NCBI RefSeq assembly: GCF_036426115.1
Contig: NC_088599.1
Span: 4,526,001-4,590,000 of the forward strand
Reading direction: 5' to 3'
DNA: 64,000 nt
Source of the DNA: Kwoniella botswanensis
Lineage: Eukaryota; Basidiomycota; Tremellomycetes; Tremellales; Cryptococcaceae
The translations under genes were made by a program, and so were the position numbers. The notes under the pieces were generated by a model. The model searched no databases, was not told the DNA's origin, and saw nothing but the letters and a program-made list of their open reading frames with translations. This document shows positions 28,415 to 42,673 of the stretch, piece by piece (position 1 is the first letter of the stretch; each line of letters starts with the position of its first letter).

Positions 28415-31400
28415 ATGCAGTACTTGTCCAAAGCATACAGCTACTGTAAGCTCATAGATCCATTGAAATATAATATATAGCTGATGCATGCTATGTAGAC
28501 TCCGGTATCAACCCGGCTACGCTTTCAGGAGCGATCGACGTTATAGTAGTCCGCCATGTAGATACCGAAGGGACCGTCACTCTATCCTCTTCTCCATTCC
28601 ACGTCCGATTCGGTAAACTTCAGGTACTTCGTGCAGCGGAGAAGACAGTGACGATCCGATTGCCCAACAACCTTCCTGCACCGCATGTAGCCCCCTTCGT
28701 GATGAAAGTAGGAGAAACGGGAGAAGCTTTCTTCGTAGTGGAGACGGATGAACAGGTACCGGCGGATCTTCTGACCAGTCCAGTGGTCATGCCTACACAT
28801 GTGAGTCACTCGTGATCCTCACATTATACAGTGAAGTAGCTGATCAGTTGAGGTGTATAGACTGATCTTCCAACCTCTCACGTTACACATGACGAAACGG
28901 ACACATCTGCAGATCCACATCATTCGCTCACGCAGGAGCCTTTTGGCGAGACTGAGACGCAGATCCCACATGAATCGCCTTTAGCAGAAGTAGAATTCTT
29001 AGACCTCAATGCCACGTCCACACCCGACGCATCCCAGAAAGATGCCAATACCAGTAAACCAGCATCTCTAGTCAACTCGGCTTCGTCTTTATTGCCGTCT
29101 ATTCCATTCCTCTCATCCCCTTCAAATAGTCGATCTGGGTCACCACCTAAGGGAGACAGATCTACGGTCCAACCAGTAAACGACGAAGCCAAAGCGAAAG
29201 AAGCCGACGAACCTGTCATTTCCACTACAGACCAGCAGCCTAACCCATTGGCTACCGAAGATGGAGAATCAACCAAGATGCCAGATAGAGATCATAGATT
29301 ATCAAGTCACGAAGCTTTGGTAGCTGGTGAAAATGCCTCGGCAGCCGAGGATCTACTACCGAAGGTGAAACCTGGTCAGGGTGAAGGTCCAGCAGTATTA
29401 TACGGACGAGATGTGGTATTGGATATGGCAGGATATCATAGTGGCAAAGGTGATACACCTTCAGGTCCAGGTTCGCCTCCACCAGAAGATAGTGATCCCC
29501 AGACTGAACTGTTTATTCAAGATTTACTCGCGGCTGTTCAGCCTCCTGATGATTCTCGACCTGCACTACCACCATCGAGAGTAACTGACTCTGAGATACC
29601 CGTAAATGATCCAGATGACGATGCGCCCCTACCCCCACCTGCACCTGAATTAGCCTCCGAACCGGATCTTCCAGCTGCTTTGGCGAATGTACATATATCA
29701 CCTCAGACTATTTCAAGAAGGTTCGATAGAGGTCATTCTGAACCTCCTCAGGATCACGAAATGGATATATCCAGATCGCCTACGAGGGTAGCCATGGATA
29801 TGCAGTGGGATTGGAGTAGGAGACATGCTGTCGAGATGGATAGGACGAGATCTGGAACTGGATCACAAGCTGGTAATCCTATCCCAGGAGTGGTAGGGAA
29901 ATTGAAGAATGTGGAGGAAAACCCTTATATGTTCGTGTTGGACGTGAATGATCGATCACATCGATTTGAATTATCGCTCAACGATGGCTTCCCGGGGGTG
30001 AGTGACAGACTATTTCGGATTTGGATGATTCTTCGCTGATATTAATTGACTGATTTGAAGGACGATGAAACGGAATTCAAGCGGAATAGAATAACATTCC
30101 AGAAGTTCATTGAAGATCCTTCGGTGGTCGATGATCCTCGTCTGGTGATCAAATACAATTCGATGTGAGTTGATGATACCAGTGAATCAAACTGATCATA
30201 TTAGATATCGGACGTGGTCTACGGACTATAGGTTACTTTACGCATTGTCAATGTACCGACGTACACTTTTGCCACCACCTTCCAGTCCCACTCTTCCTTC
30301 ATTATCTGATACTGGAATTGCCACTCAGCCGCCGAATAGACCTTCCAGTGGAAGTGGATGGTCTCGTTGGTGGCGAAGAGGTCAGAGTAGCGCAGCTGGT
30401 ACTGTTGCGCCTCCTACGCGGTCCAACACCACTCCAAACGAGGATCGTCCGGTCTCTCCACCTCCTCCGCCGGCGGAACTTCATGCTGCTGCTCCTGAGC
30501 CTGCTGAAACACCTGAAGGGAAACAATACGCAAAGACACTACGTCTTTCTTCCGATCAATTAGTGAGTGCTGCGTACTGGTATGAGAAACTGGTACTGAT
30601 TGGATGTAATGTAGAAATCACTTCACCTGAAACCTGGACCAAACACTATACAATTCTCGGTCACTTCGTCATACTCTGGTCTCGCCACTTGCACTTCTCG
30701 TGTATTCCTGTGGGAAGAAACGGATCAAGTGGTAATTTCAGATATCGATGGGACCATTACAAAGTAAGCGGAATTATAGGTATAGATTGGAACCGATAGC
30801 GCTGACACTGACACTTTGATAGGTCCGACGCCCTTGGACATTTATACGCCGCTATAGGTCGAGATTGGACGCACCTCGGTATCGCCAAGCTATATACAGA
30901 TATTGGTAACAACGGATACAAGATGTTGTACTTGACATCCCGAGCGATCGGCCAAGCGGATGCTACACGGCAGTATCTCAAGACGATCGTACAAGGTGAT
31001 TATAGATTACCTGAAGGTCCGGTCATTATGAGTCCGGATAGATTGATGGCAAGTCTGCATCGGTGAGTTTTCTCAAACCCAAAACCCCATACATTATGGC
31101 CAAGTACTAACACCACGTGCATAGTGAGGTGATCATGCGGAAACCTGAGCTTTTCAAGATGGCCTGTTTGAGGGATATCCAACGTCTATTCGGCGAACAA
31201 GCTAAAGAAGCTTTCTTTGCTGGTTTTGGAAATCGTATAACGGATGCGATGAGTTACAGAAGTGTCGGTATCCCAGCTGCGAAGATCTATACGATCGACT
31301 CGACTGGTGTGGTCAAGACAGAATTGTTATCTGCTGCAGGACATAAAGGTAGTTATATACAATTGGTAAGTCACCGTATCCATGTTCAAATATCTAGCAT

Positions 31401-31995
31401 ACTTGCTGAAGACATAATTTCAATGTGGATGTGGGTGTAGAATGACTTGGTCAACGAGGTATTCCCTCCAGTCAGTACGAAATTCAAACCTGAATTTACC
31501 GATTTCAATTATTGGCGAGATTCCATACCCGACATACCCATTCCTGACTTATCACCTCCTTCACCTGCTTTGTCCGCTCGATCCGATACATCTGGTCGAT
31601 TGAGTGTATTGGGTAAGATTACGGGAATAGCAAGGAGAAGTTCCAAACAACCTTTATTACCTACTAGTGAACCTTCCTCCAGACCTTCATCTCCACTGTT
31701 CGCTCCTTCCATGACACCTGACGAACTTAGTGAATTAGATGCGGAAGCTGAGGATGATGACGATAGGAAATCACAAATTAGTATGCCAGGTTCGTTTGAT
31801 GAAGAGGAAGAAGCTAGGAGGAACACAATGGGGGATTCGTTCTTCGATGAGAGGACGGTCAGACATCAAGATGACATTGAAGCTCAAAATCAGAATCAAA
31901 ATTATGACGATCAGGAGGAAGAGGATGATGGAGGTAATTTCGATTTTGATGATGATATCTTAGCTGCTGGTGAAATGCAGCATGTTCCGTTTTAG
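28415..31995 (+). CDS. PAH1: phosphatidate phosphatase, lipin family
   Basis: Seen: N-LIP domain at the start ([36 protein letters not shown] with the conserved Gly, [17 protein letters not shown]), a long Ser/Pro/Asp-rich linker, then the C-LIP catalytic domain: [20 protein letters not shown] (the DxDGT catalytic motif), [84 protein letters not shown]. The C-terminus is acidic (runs of D, E, N). Length about 1050 residues. Known role: Mg-dependent dephosphorylation of phosphatidate to diacylglycerol for storage lipid and membrane synthesis. The linker holds many SP/TP sites, which could be kinase targets as in yeast. Several short introns, the first splitting codon 11. Confidence 0.95.
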
Positions 31996-32294
31996 CGAAC
32001 TCTATACTCAGCTATGACTAGAAGCGATATTATTCTTCTGACGTTAGACGGATGGATGAATATGTAATTGTGATTTCTATATGTATACATTCTTCTTCGA
32101 TGAGATATTTATTTTGCATCTACGTAAATATCATGGACATAATGCATTTGATTATGATAATGACTATGACATTGGATCAGGGATGGGGTCCGGTCCTATC
32201 GTCGAATTGCTATTGTGTCACACGATGTTAGTGAAAAATCCAATCCAAGATTTTCAGTTGTCAGGAAGCTTATGTGGAAGTCGGGTGATGGCAC

Positions 32295-33452
32295 TTACGA
32301 GAAGAAGAGAACTTTGATGGCTAATGCCATTCCTCCATGTAGTGCTATGACTGCAATGATGAGGAGTCGGGTCATCTTGTTATCGGCCTAGGAGAGCATG
32401 TACGGGATCAGCGGAAAGTAGAGATAGGAAATGCTATTAAAGGGATGTTTTAATGACTCACTGATGCAAGTACAGGATAGATATTTTGTACTCTAATCAC
32501 CGAACGCAGACACAACCAACGATCAGTGAGAACAGAAGTATGAGATATAAATGTATATAGGATGGAATATTCTAACTCACAAGAAATAACCTGAGCTTGC
32601 TGCACCTCCAAAGACCAAAACCCATCTAAGTATACCAACGGGTATCAAACACAGTAAACTAACAGGTATATAAACACCCATTGAATAACCGTATAGACCC
32701 AGAGCCTCAGCCACACCCCATTCACCTACTCCCAGCCATTTGGTCGCTCCCCATAATAACGCTGGAAGACTGAGTCCGTAGAAGTATATGACTGATACTG
32801 CCGTGGAGAGCAAGGGGAGGTTGGAATTTGCATGGGAGGATTGGAGGTATTGCGTGATCGAGGAGAGGAGCGTTGAGGTTATGTAGAGAACGAGAATTAG
32901 AGTGGTTAATGTCCAGAATGGGCCTATAAACGATACATCACAGAGCAGAACAGAAGGTAAGCTAAGCGTTTTCTCAAACGAATGGTATGTATATGTGAGA
33001 AGGAAGAATGAATTTTGGAATGAGCGGTGTTTTGATTAGTTGATCATACTCACCGTAAAGATCAATCTGACCATCACAATTCTCAGCTATAAATCCCGAA
33101 CGAGGTATCATAGCCATTCCTACCCTCTTCAAAACGGTGTTGGTATCGACATCAAAATACGTCTGGTAGTATGCCAAGTTGAATGGACTGTAGGGCACAT
33201 GGGGTGGTGAAGGGGATGTAGCTCGAGGTGCATTAGAATCGGTAGGCAAAAATGCTACGATACTCTCTATGTTAGTACCTACCGATCAAGACGACGTGAG
33301 ACGCTCTTTGTTGATACTCACTCTTGAATTCGAGTCCGTTACCTTGATCGTTTATCTGAGAATACACGTGAGCTTATCATTGTTGGTACAGAGGAGATCG
33401 ATGAGCTCACCTCATCATCCACGTCTACTACTGCGTATCCTCCTTGCGACAT
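32295..33452 (-). CDS. Yip1-domain membrane protein, YIPF1/2 type
   Basis: Seen: exons join MSQGGYAVVDVDDE, INDQGNGLEFKT, FLPTDSNAPRATSPSPPHVP, YYQTYFDVDTNTVLKRVGMA, MIPRSGFIAENCDGQIDLYG, then membrane helices PFWTLTTLILVLYITSTLLS, LSTAVSVIYFYGLSLPALLW, YGYSMGVYIPVSLLCLIPVG, LRWVLVFGGAASSGYFL, MTRLLIIAVIALHGGMALAI, ending VLFFS. The FDVDTxxVLxRv and DLYGPFW motifs are typical of YIPF1/2. Known role: Golgi membrane protein that interacts with Rab GTPases. It lies convergent with lipin. The frame is restored exactly at each of the proposed splices, which include a split Thr codon (A|CA). Confidence 0.9.
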
Positions 33453-35064
<1,612 letters not shown>

Positions 35065-35411
35065 GATTTTCCAGGTTGTACAAATAAGAATTCCTCCTCA
35101 GTCTGCTTACACTCGTAAGATACATTATCGTGGACATGCCTGATTGCAATTAGATTCTGGATTCATCGGGTCAGGTGGCCTCGGGAAGTAAGAGCGGTCC
35201 TACATTATTTGAAGAATGAGGGTAGGTCCTGTGAGATGGATATGAAATTTGTGAAATGATTTAGATTATACCACTTGATACATACATATATGTACAATTA
35301 CCTTTGATGACGATATGAAGCAATTTATTCAAACAGCATCCTGTCTTTCTTGCCATTTGCATTTCATACTATCGAACATTAACATATTCATAGTTGCCAA
35401 TCACTGAGCGC

Positions 35412-35453
<42 letters not shown>

Positions 35454-35478
35454 GATATGAGATTTACTTTCTACATAT
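35065..35478. other. convergent intergenic region with AT microsatellite
   Basis: 3' flanks of Rab6 and the permease, with an (AT)n tract (separate entry). No gene seen. Confidence 0.5.
35416..35452. repeat. (AT)n microsatellite
   Basis: About 37 bp of uninterrupted AT dinucleotide repeat, lying between two convergent stop codons (Rab6 at 35064, permease at 35479), so it is likely in the 3' UTR of one or both. Confidence 0.9.
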
Positions 35479-37507
35479 CTAATAAACATATTCGAAATGA
35501 GGGTTCTCCTTATCCGTCAAATCCGCAAAAGCAGTTTGGTTCAGATCCCTTTCTCCTGCCTCTCCGGTTACTTCAGCGGAGGCACGTTCAATAGCCAACT
35601 TCTTCTTTCTGTTCTCATACATGAATGCGAATCTGAAAGCGAAGAACAACAAGAATTCCAAAATGTTACAAACCAAGATAGCCCCGATTCCAAGAGAGTA
35701 TTTGGGTGCTTGTTCAGATTTGAAGAAGAATGGACCGACGATGTTACCTACACAGGCTCCGAACCAGATCATAGCTGATACGAGCATTTTCTTGGATTGT
35801 CCACCTGTGTTGGAGGTGATGAGTGATAGGGAAAGGACGAATGAACATTGGTATGAACCGGTTAGATAGCTGAGATAGAAACGACAATTAGCAAGATTGA
35901 TATGGCACGACATATGATGAATGTCAAGCGTTGAGATATGGTTGTATGCAAAGGACTTGGATATACTCACAAGCAGATTAATCTACCAACATAAGCATCT
36001 TTAGGAGCAAGTAAGAAACCCAAAGCGCCCGAGATGGTAGGTAACATGAACAATGCGCAGACGAGTGTACGACTGTTCTTAGGTAGACGATCATTGATTA
36101 ATGCACCTGCACCGATCCAAATGACGACAAAGACACCCTGAGGGATACCGAGTAAAGCGGTATGGAGTGTATCAAAGCCTAACCCTTGAATAACCTGACA
36201 TACCACAAATGAAAAAGATCAGCTTGGTTCTTCGATACCCGTACTGATCAACAACAAGTTGAGTTGGATTGACTCACTAGAGTAGAGAAGTTACTGATAC
36301 CTCCGTTAGGAATATTACCGATAAAACCAAGGAAGCAGAACATGTAAGTCTTGTAATCTGTGAATGCTTCTCGGACTTGACTCCATTTGATCTTTCGGTT
36401 TTCAATACCGGTTTGATTCTTTCTCATTCTAGCGATCATAAGTCTGTAATCATGATCAAAATCATCAGCAAGAGGAAAATACTAAGGGAGTGATGAATCG
36501 ACTTACAGTTTCTCTTCGTAGGAGAATCCCCTGAAGGTAGCTGGAGAATTGGGAAGGTAAAGTAACAAGCAGATAGCCCAAGCTGAACACGCCGCTCCGA
36601 CGATGAGGAATTCGTATCTCCATGACGCAAGTGCGCCCTTGATGTTTCCGATACCGTATCCTATCAATCCACCGCCGGCCACACCGATTCCGTTAAACGC
36701 GTACCAACATGAGATTCTTGAGGGTTGTTCAGCTCGAGTATAGTACATTGAGGTGATCAACATGAACCTGTTTTGTAAGATGCCTTGATAAGTTCACCGT
36801 TGACCAATCTTGATGAACGATTGATATGATGACTCACGCAGGATCCGCAATAGCTTCGGCAGCCCCTGAGATAACTCTCAAAGCGGCGATGGCGGCAAAG
36901 TTCTTGGACGCAGCTTGAGCCCTATTCATGATGACGAGAATAAGCACTGAATCGAGAGATACATGAGGAACAAGGAGCACTTACATCAGGAAAACACCCC
37001 AGAAGAAAATATTGGCTCCTAGGTAATAAGCAGGAGGTGATCTCTGCATGATCAAGTTCGACGGGATGGCCCAAGCTAACCAACCGAAATAGAAAATCGA
37101 AGATAACCATGAATAATCTTGTTTACCCAAGTGAAGGTCAGTCTTGATACCGAATATCGCAGCGTATGACAAAGTCGTTTTGTCGACATACTACCAACGA
37201 TTACAAAGTAAGCGATCATATATGATACAGCGTAGTGTATGTTTGTAGATGTACTTACGTAGAAGAAATAACAGATACCCAATAAAGGGATGATCCTTCT
37301 ATCGAGCTTCCTCTTCAATCTCTTTTCGTCATCTGGGTTGATATGTGAATCATCGGGATATCTCTGTATAGCTTCATGATAGATATCCGCATGTTGAGAT
37401 GGAAGTTTGATACCGGGTTTGAGGGGTTCTTCAATGGCTCCTGCTTCTTCAAGTTGGATGGTCTCGCCTTTCTCGGCTTCTTGCTTATATTGATCGTTGC
37501 TGCTCAT
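35479..37507 (-). CDS. MFS permease, allantoate/Dal5 family
   Basis: Seen: MSSNDQYKQEAEKGETIQLE at 37507, an amphipathic N-terminal region, then KRLKRKLDRRIIPLLGICYF, FYYVDKTTLSYAAIFGIKTD, SWLSSIFYFGWLAWAIPSNL, LIMQRSPPAYYLGANIFFWG and further helices (12 in all by eye). Downstream segments GGGLIGYGIGNIKG, LAPKDAYVGRLICFYLTGSY, and a C-terminal loop with RKKKLAIERASAEVTGE, ending ENPHFEYVY. The LDRRIIPLL...YxDRT/KTT and motifs around QRSPPAYYLG are hallmarks of the anion:cation symporter (Dal5-like) family. Substrate unknown; relatives carry allantoate, nicotinate, pantothenate and similar. A CCG-rich repeat (37943-37976) stands about 440 bp upstream. A second member of this family ends at the right edge. 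Confidence 0.93.
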
Positions 37508-38379
37508 CTTGCGCAATCTATCAATAAACTGATGGATGACCGTTGATACACGAGTGCAAAAAAAATCAGGAAGCGATAACGATCCAGCGTATATATATCT
37601 GAACAAGTTGCTACTGCTACCTTTTTCTTTCGCATTTCCATGAGAAATATCAATCCGTCTTGACCTCGCCGGGCCGTAAATTAGAATTATGTGATTATTA
37701 ATAACCATTCTGAAAGTCTTGGAATCCCCTCACCTCCCACACATGCTCATGAGGGGCATGTCGGAGATGAAAGCTACCCTGTTCCTCCTCTCCTTTCTTA
37801 TTTGGGGCACATATCCCCCCGATGTGATGGATTAAACTTAAGCTAAGCTAAATGAGGTATGATGCGAAAGATCAGATCGGACCGGTTCGTCCAAGATTCG
37901 GTTCAATGCGGTTATTCCTGGTTACTGCATGAGATTGCCGAGATCCAAAATCCGAAATCCGACGTCCGAAATCCAGGGAGGTGAAAAGTCTACATCCCGA
38001 CGGCAACGTGGACACAGATGAGGAGACTCTCGTTCTTCTGCATGAAGACAATGGCGATAGATCAATAGACAGTCTTGAAGAGGTTTTGCTAATCTGACTC
38101 ATATCGCCATTGACATATACCTTTATACGAAGGAGTGGGTAACATGGTGGTCCTTTGAGCCAAATGAGAATGGGTATCCAAACAAACAATCTGACCCACA
38201 CTGACCACTGACTCACTGTCCGCTTTCGTTGAATGAGATTCTACTAACCTTCACGTCCTCTCATCAAACCAAGCAACGAAAATAAACAATCCAAGCAGGT
38301 GGATTCTGAGGACGAAGATTATCATTGTTGACATCGAGAACCTTTCGCATAGTATACAGATCATCTTTTCATATTCACA
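37508..38379. other. divergent promoter region
   Basis: 872 bp between the permease and a disordered-protein gene. It contains the CCG repeat below. Otherwise nothing recognised. Confidence 0.5.
37943..37976. promoter_or_regulatory. 7-bp-period CCG repeat, possible zinc-cluster factor site
   Basis: Five copies of a 7-bp unit close to TCCGAAA; the middle three carry CCG at 37952, 37959 and 37966, i.e. CCG-N4-CCG-N4-CCG (CGG direct repeats on the minus strand). Zn2Cys6 factors commonly bind CGG triplets in direct, inverted or everted arrangement. Role inferred from position and spacing only. Confidence 0.45.
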
Positions 38380-40398
38380 ATGACATATAGAGACAGTTTC
38401 GTATCCACTACCAGCTCGAATACCTACCCCTCCACCATGTCCAGCTTATCTCACTCCGCATTAGGTCTCACCGACTCCCCTTTACGTCCTCGACTTCGCT
38501 CCACCCTCGCCACTTCCACCCCAGCGTCTTCCGTCCCTGGTACACCCGTACGAACCAAAGCATCCCAACAACAACTCCGGCAAGCTCCTTCGAGGAACTC
38601 GCTGCATCAGGAAGCGACGACGAACGCAGCGAGAGGAGTGGTCCAGCAACAATTCACGGAGGTTTTGCTCACCGTCGCACCGAAATCAGCTCAAACAAAT
38701 TTGATCAACGGTAAAGGTTCTCCACCTATTCCAAGACCTACTTCGAGAAATGGGACAGCTACAACTACAAGTCAAGGCATACCATCGAGACCAGCTACTA
38801 TATCAGCCAAGACGACTTCTTCCCCCCAAGCAACAAATCCCACTCGACCTGCATCTACCACCCAAATCGCTCCACCAAACCAACCTCAACGACCTCAAAC
38901 TACTCAACTTCAAAATGCATCTCAATCGTCTCGGTCAGCTCAGCAACCCGCTGTCCAAAGAAAAGCTGTACCACCTTCTCCAGCTCACACGGAGACTACC
39001 CTTGCTGAAGAATGGGAGGCAGAGTTGATCAAACATACAGGTCAACTCAGTGTGCGACACCGACCAGCCCCTACACCTACACCCTTGCGACAAGCTCCAA
39101 CAGCCAAAGAGCGAGAGGAACAGAGGTTGAAGGATATGGAATGGGAGAGATCAGGAATGTGGGATGCCACTAGAGATCCAGCTAGAGAAGCTGAAGATAG
39201 AGTTAGAAGAGATTTAGGAAGGGATATAGGTGAGGTTTCTCCCGCTGCTTTCTGTCTCTTCAATTGGCATGTACGTACTACAAAGCTTAGATTTAGCTGT
39301 TATGGTCCAGCATATCCCCCTCAAACACCCCGTGTTCCCGTTCGATCTGCACCCTCCGGTGTTACCTCCGTTCATATCGGTATCAGACCTAGACTTCATC
39401 CCACTAGAGCATCCGAATCGATGACTCGCAATCAACCTGATTTTTCTATCCCCTTACCTCTCTTCTCCCCTGCATCAGCCTCAACAGACCTTCCAGATAA
39501 CGCGGCTAGGCCATTTCATAATCCCAAGTATGATTCGGCATTAGCTGAAAAGGCAAGAAAGGAATACGAAGATTGGAAAGCGCGGAAAGCAGAGAGGGAA
39601 GGTGGTGTGGGCGATGATGGAGATGCACATGGAACGAGAGATTGGATCCCCAAGAGTAGAGAAGTGGCTAGACCGGGAAATGTGGAAGGTATCGCTCATT
39701 CCGACGCTTATGAAGATACGCACCACAGGATGAGTGCTCAGGATCAGATGTTACTGCATCAGCAAATGCAAGCTATGCAACAACAGGCTATGCAAATGCA
39801 AATGCCGAGAGTGAAGACTACTGCCCAAGATAGGAAAGTACCACCACAAGGAACGCCCAAATCAATATCGAAAGTTGCATCTCAACCTACAATTCAAAAT
39901 CACGCTCAGGATCAAAACCAAAATCAACCTCAGAAGCAAGATACAACCCAGCTTGTGAGTGATGCCACTGTTGGTAACGAACAAGATCAAATGCAGGCTC
40001 TGCAGAATTGGGGATATCCATACCCCTATGGAATGGGCTATGATCCAATGGGGATGGGTCAAATGCAAGGTACGGAAGGATATTATCCTGAACAAGGTTA
40101 TTGGGATCCGTCTTACTGGTGGGGTATGGGAGGTATGATGGGTGATCCTCAACAACTAGCGATCGCTCAAAGCCAGGGCGAAAGTAACGAGTAGGTATTC
40201 ATTTTATGACCCACATCGAAGAAATCACCCAGCTGATCTACACATCTTCGTTTTGATCTCATGATTAGTGGCAAGAAAGTCCAATTTGTTGAACCGAGCA
40301 TTACTGTAGGCTCCAACTCTTCACAAGAAGGTTCCGCTTTATCCGCTCAAGCTGCTTCGACGCCCGTCACACCTGAAGATCCGTATGGGGAAATGTAA
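38380..40398 (+). CDS. large disordered protein, uncharacterised (may continue into next CDS)
   Basis: Seen: ATG at 38380 (MTYRDSFVSTTSSNTYPSTM). The first 210 residues are Ser/Thr/Pro/Gln-rich. A charged segment (LAEEWEAELIKHTGQLS, AKEREEQRLKDMEWERSGMW, RVRRDLGRDI) suggests the only ordered part. Then a region with YxxxLAEKARKEYEDWKARKAE, a Gln/Met-rich run and a Tyr/Met/Gly-rich end (YPYGMGYDPMGMGQMQG). An 81-nt intron (39230-39310) is in multiples of three without a stop, so retention would keep frame. A second intron (40192 to about 40270) leads to KKVQFVEPSITVGSNSSQ and ends PEDPYGEM-TAA at 40398. The same gtaagt could be a donor, joining this gene to 40748 onward. No family recognised. 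Confidence 0.65.
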
Positions 40399-40747
40399 GT
40401 TCAACTCTCAACTTTGCATTCATCCAATCCTTTGAGGTCCTTTGTCATCCCCTTTTGAACTATGTAAATCCTCTCCTTTGTGTGAAGGATATCCTTTCAT
40501 TTATTCTCTCATACCCCTTTGATCTTTGGCTATTCCGATTTGGATCAGTCTTCACAAACCCCTCAAAGGGATAAGGAGGTTGAATGATTTTCAATATAAA
40601 ATCAGAATGAAAATCATTGAAATACCTTAGATATCCAATGGGACGAAATCGTCGATCATCCCCTTTTTCCACCTCCTTGATTTGAACTTTCTCAACCCGT
40701 GATTCTTTTCAATTGGTCTTTTTTACCCATTTTCCTTTATATATAAG
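40399..40747. other. intron or promoter between two disordered-protein CDS
   Basis: 349 bp, T/C-rich at its 3' end (ttcctttatatataag). It could be a promoter with TATATATA or a long intron. I cannot decide. Confidence 0.4.
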
Positions 40748-42673
40748 ATGTTCGGAACCACCCCACCACTCCATCCCTCTGCTTTACAAGCTATATCTGG
40801 ATATCATTACGGTATGGCTTACGAGCAACCTATGCCTCAAGCTCAAAGTTCACCTTATGGTGGTGTAGGTTTTGGTCTGGGTGGTGGGAGTAGTGGCGGA
40901 ATGATGAGTCCTGGTTCGGGTGGTGGCCAGGCCTTCCCTTCAATGGGTAGTATGGGAATGGATATTAATATGGGTGGCATGGGAGGTATGGGTGGGTTGA
41001 ACGGTATGGGTGGAATGGGTATGAGTGGCATGAGTGGCATGAGTGGCATGGGAATGGGAATGGGTGGTATGGCTGGCTTCCCTTCTAATGGGTTGGTCTT
41101 TCTGTTCTTTTTCACTTCGATCCTCTGTTTTCTTCTTCACTTCATCATTCTTTTGGCGAGATGTTAGACGACGAGTCTGGACTACAGACCATGATTTACA
41201 GTACAGTACAGTACTCCACCTACGGTCCGGTCCAGGTTCCGCCCTTGGGGCAGCCATATTCCGTTTCATCCTTTCCTTTTGAACCCATGACTCATGATCA
41301 TTATCTCTTCCAATTCATAAAGGAGTTATCTAATTTACTGTACTCGTATACTCCTACTATCTTATATCACTTTGCCTTCAAATTCGCCCGTCACCAGATC
41401 CAAAGAGACCTCATATTCAGCCTCGTATTTCTCATTTTAAACGTTCAGAGCTGACTGTGTTTTTTCTACCTAATTCGCAATTCATGTCATCTATATTCCC
41501 TCAACGACCTACCAATCACTATCGACGTATTTCATCCACTGAAAACGCCAACATCAATCGCATCGGTAACGGGAAAACATCTTCTCCTACTCGACAACCT
41601 CGTCAATCCAATTCGAAATCGCCACTTTCTCCTCTACGATCTCGATCTCATACACATGGTTGTCATCATGCTTCGTCTGTCACTTCCCATTCGACTAAAC
41701 CCCATTCACTCCCGCCTTTACGCCCCCCTACTACACCTTTACCCTTGTCCTCGCCTCTGACTCGACCTCCCATCACCCCTCGCGCCAACAGTATGATGTA
41801 CAATAATCCTTACCAATGGGGTGGCCAATCGGCAAATGGAATGATGCCAGGTGGTTATAATCCATATATGATGCCTGGCTCAACGATGAATGGTTTCAAT
41901 CCCAGCAATGCTGGTGGTAGTGGCGCCATGTCAGCTCAGAGCGGTATGACCGATGGAGGTATGAGGCCATTCGATTCATCCAAGATGAAACAGGGTCGGA
42001 TGGGCCATTATGGATACCTTGAAGGTCGAGGTGAGTCTTCCCTTACCCACCAAGCGGTCTTCCAAACGAGATCCTCGGAAGACCGAGATCTTTCCGGTTT
42101 GCTTCTCTCGGTTCGCCGTGCTCCTCCTTTGTCCTTTGTTATATCGATATATGACGTCGGACTGGTGGCTGATAATCAACCCGATTCTTGTAGAACTGGC
42201 AGGACCACCCGTCGGTTTCTTACCTGCTGGAGTTCAACCTGAGCAATATCATTCCCCGTCACCTTCAGCACGTGGCCAAGGTCAAATTTCCCCCTCACAC
42301 CGAGTCGCAAGTACAGCCGGTCAGTCGTATTACACCGCACCTGCACCTTCGGGAGGTGATTCAGTAAATGGCTCGATGGCTTGGGGCGATATGGGTAACA
42401 CACCCAGAGCGAGGTATGATGGATGTGAGTTTCGACTTGACGTTTTCTGTGATTCTTATAACACTGATTGTATCTATGTGGTATTGGTATCCTTGTTTAG
42501 CCTCATCAGCCGCTGGGTACGTCCAAGCTGACTTGGATACTCCCTACCCCCGTACTTCGGGTGGAGGAGCTTCGTCAGCATTCACAAGGTACGGTCCGGA
42601 TGGATCGGTCGTTAATGGTATAGACGGGAGGATGGGTATCAATCATAGAAGAATGAGAGAAGGTAGAGTTTAG
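40748..42673 (+). CDS. Met/Gly-rich disordered protein (possibly 3' half of the upstream gene)
   Basis: Seen: ATG at 40748 (MFGTTPPLHPSALQAISGYH), then a Gly/Met/Ser-rich low-complexity stretch made of short MGG/MSG repeats to 41091. A 700-nt intron (41092-41791) joins in phase to MMYNNPYQWGGQSANGM, GGYNPYMMPGSTMNGFNPSN; then YGYLEGRELAGPPVGFLPAG, and a final exon SSAAGYVQADLDTPYPRTSG ending RMREGRV. Within the proposed 700-nt intron there is an in-frame open segment from about 41480 (MSSIFPQRPTNHYRR), so an alternative first exon is possible. The Met/Gly/Pro/Asn composition matches the 3' part of the upstream CDS, which argues for one gene. Family unknown; the composition suggests an RNA-granule-like protein, but that is only a guess. 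Confidence 0.55.
40976..41076 (+). repeat. tandem GGCATGAGT-like coding repeat (Met-Gly/Met-Ser)
   Basis: Short near-tandem units of ATGGGTGG and GGCATGAGT encode MGGMGG and MSGMSG runs. This is a likely length-variable site in the protein. Confidence 0.7.

Noticed and set aside
35416-35452. AT tract as a centromere or origin element
   Set aside because: Only 37 bp and located between 3' ends of two ordinary genes; a simple microsatellite is enough.
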